This document shows, piece after piece, positions 16,339-17,219 of a DNA stretch of 17,219 bases. The position numbers were made by a program, and so were the translations under genes. The notes under the pieces were generated by a model that saw nothing but the letters and a program-made list of their open reading frames with translations, was not told the origin of the DNA and did not search any database. The first letter of the stretch is position 1. Every line of letters starts with the position of its first letter. The DNA lies in NCBI GenBank assembly GCA_937868245.1, contig CALMMI010000595.1, positions 1-17,219 on the forward strand, given 5' to 3'. The DNA comes from an uncultured Ignavibacteria bacterium (GTDB lineage Bacteria; Bacteroidota; Ignavibacteria; Kapaibacteriales; UBA961).

Positions 16339-16370
16339 TTGGTTTGGTGTGGGGATATGAGTAGTTTTGT
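16339..16370 (+). repeat. 32-bp direct repeat, copy 2, with -7 box
   Basis: Identical to 12552-12583. Its TAGTTTTG (16362-16369) is a TAnnTTTG -7 box 41 bp before the GTG start of the last gene, the same arrangement as copy 1. An ATG inside it (16357) is in frame with the last gene but would lie upstream of the transcription start if this is the promoter. Confidence 0.8.
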
Positions 16371-16410
16371 CTTGATAAACTATGTTACTGTGTTCATAAT
16401 CAATATTGAA

Positions 16411-17219
16411 GTGGAAAAGTTATTCCTACAGATTTGTTTACTGTTTTGCTTACTTTGTAGCCATACTGCATCCGCTTTGCAATCAAAAACAACTGACAGT
16501 ATTTCCTATCAATTACGTGCGAAATTCAAGCCTTATCTACAAGGTGATTGGGTAAGTTCCGAATATATTGAAGATATAAAAAAGAATAAATCTCCTTATA
16601 AATCATATAAGAATTCAGGATTAGTTGAACTACAAATAAATATTAAGAATAGTTCAAAAAGAAGTGTAGAAGTACTTGCATTAACACTTCACGAAGGTGG
16701 TAATGATTTTTCGATTTTCTTCAGACAAGGATTAACTGATTCGACTTTACCTACTAATAGAGATGATTTTATGAAAAAATCTCACTCTTATGAAATAGGG
16801 TATTCAATATCTAATAAGGATACATTTCTGATTCTTTATTGTTATTCTAAGGGTAAAAAGCTTCTAGAACAAACAAGATATGAAAGATGTATTCCATATA
16901 AAGATGGTGGTGTCCCCTCAATGGTAAATAAGCTGATGTTCGCCGGTAAATATACAATTACAGATGATAAAGGGAGAAAATTTATAGCCTTGTTTACTGA
17001 TGATAGCAAACTAAAAGGATTCCCTAATTACAAAACATATGAAGTAATATCCGATTACGCTACAGATCGAAGTAATTTCGACGAAATTTGCTTTGATATT
17101 CAGACCAAGAATCAAAAATGCTACGCATACAAAATAAAAGAAGATGCAATCTATTTATATGAAATTTTAGAAGATAGTGATGACTACAAGTTCCACATTG
17201 GTAAGAAAAAATATAAATT
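16411..17219 (+). CDS. Secreted, possibly lipocalin-like protein of unknown function (3' end outside window)
   Basis: An open frame of 269 codons runs off the window end. I chose the GTG at 16411 because it gives a clean signal peptide (M/VEKLFLQICLLFCLLCSHTASA) directly at the N-terminus. A GTG at 16390 and the ATG at 16357 (inside the repeat) are in frame and possible. The mature part begins with FKPYLQGDWVSSEYIEDIKK (about 38-57) and KSPYKSY, a pattern I associate with small lipocalin-like Bacteroidota proteins; later segments (NKLMFAGKYTITDDKGRKFI, ENLYEI-like IYLYEILED) suggest beta-strands. Function unknown. Very AT-rich (13 of 60 G/C at 16561-16620), like the middle of the ATPase gene and unlike the beta-helix gene before it. 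Confidence 0.65.
   Translation, partial: MEKLFLQICLLFCLLCSHTASALQSKTTDSISYQLRAKFKPYLQGDWVSSEYIEDIKKNKSPYKSYKNSGLVELQINIKNSSKRSVEVLALTLHEGGNDFSIFFRQGLTDSTLPTNRDDFMKKSHSYEIGYSISNKDTFLILYCYSKGKKLLEQTRYERCIPYKDGGVPSMVNKLMFAGKYTITDDKGRKFIALFTDDSKLKGFPNYKTYEVISDYATDRSNFDEICFDIQTKNQKCYAYKIKEDAIYLYEILEDSDDYKFHIGKKKYK

Noticed and set aside
12552..16370. CRISPR array or transposon ends
   Set aside because: Only two copies of the 32-mer 3.8 kb apart, direct rather than inverted, with no spacers, transposase or integrase gene between or beside them.
16357..16410. ATG inside the second repeat as start of the last gene
   Set aside because: In frame, but it would put 18 extra residues before a well-formed signal peptide and lies upstream of the expected transcription start; GTG 16411 is preferred.

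Overview
The window looks like chromosomal DNA from a member of the Bacteroidota/Chlorobiota branch. Evidence: two proteins carry C-terminal type IX secretion (T9SS) sorting tails, there is a DUF4835 protein, signal peptides end in the '...SQ/AQ' style, and several upstream regions hold TAnnTTTG-type -7 boxes. An unusual tandem OmpA-domain protein and clear Shine-Dalgarno sites before two genes would fit a deep-branching relative such as Candidatus Kapabacteria, but that is only an inference.

Layout. (1) 1-3634, all minus strand: a GT-C glycosyltransferase, a DUF3109 cysteine-cluster protein and sigma-54 (rpoN, 3' end cut by the window edge). The last two overlap by ATGA. (2) 4043-8395, plus strand: an outer-membrane protein with two OmpA domains, a MoxR ATPase 17 bp behind it, then, after a promoter-bearing gap, a secreted DUF4835 protein and a rho-independent terminator. 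(3) 8480-12382, minus strand: an MbnP-like secreted protein with a T9SS tail and two overlapping MauG/MbnH-like di-heme cytochrome lipoproteins, evidently one operon, followed by a stand-alone LON substrate-binding-domain protein. (4) 12552-17219, plus strand: an accessory region. A RecF/OLD-like AAA ATPase and a TOPRIM-like protein form a putative defence pair. The second gene overlaps by ATGA with a T9SS-sorted beta-helix protein. A secreted lipocalin-like protein, cut by the window end, follows. An exact 32-bp direct repeat containing a TAGTTTTG -7 box precedes both the ATPase gene and the last gene.

The two points most worth following are: (a) the MbnP + two MbnH-like operon, where the presumed substrate of Trp-to-kynurenine oxidation is also a T9SS cargo; and (b) the AAA + TOPRIM pair, AT-rich and mosaic in composition, preceded by the 32-bp repeat and translationally coupled to a secreted beta-helix protein.
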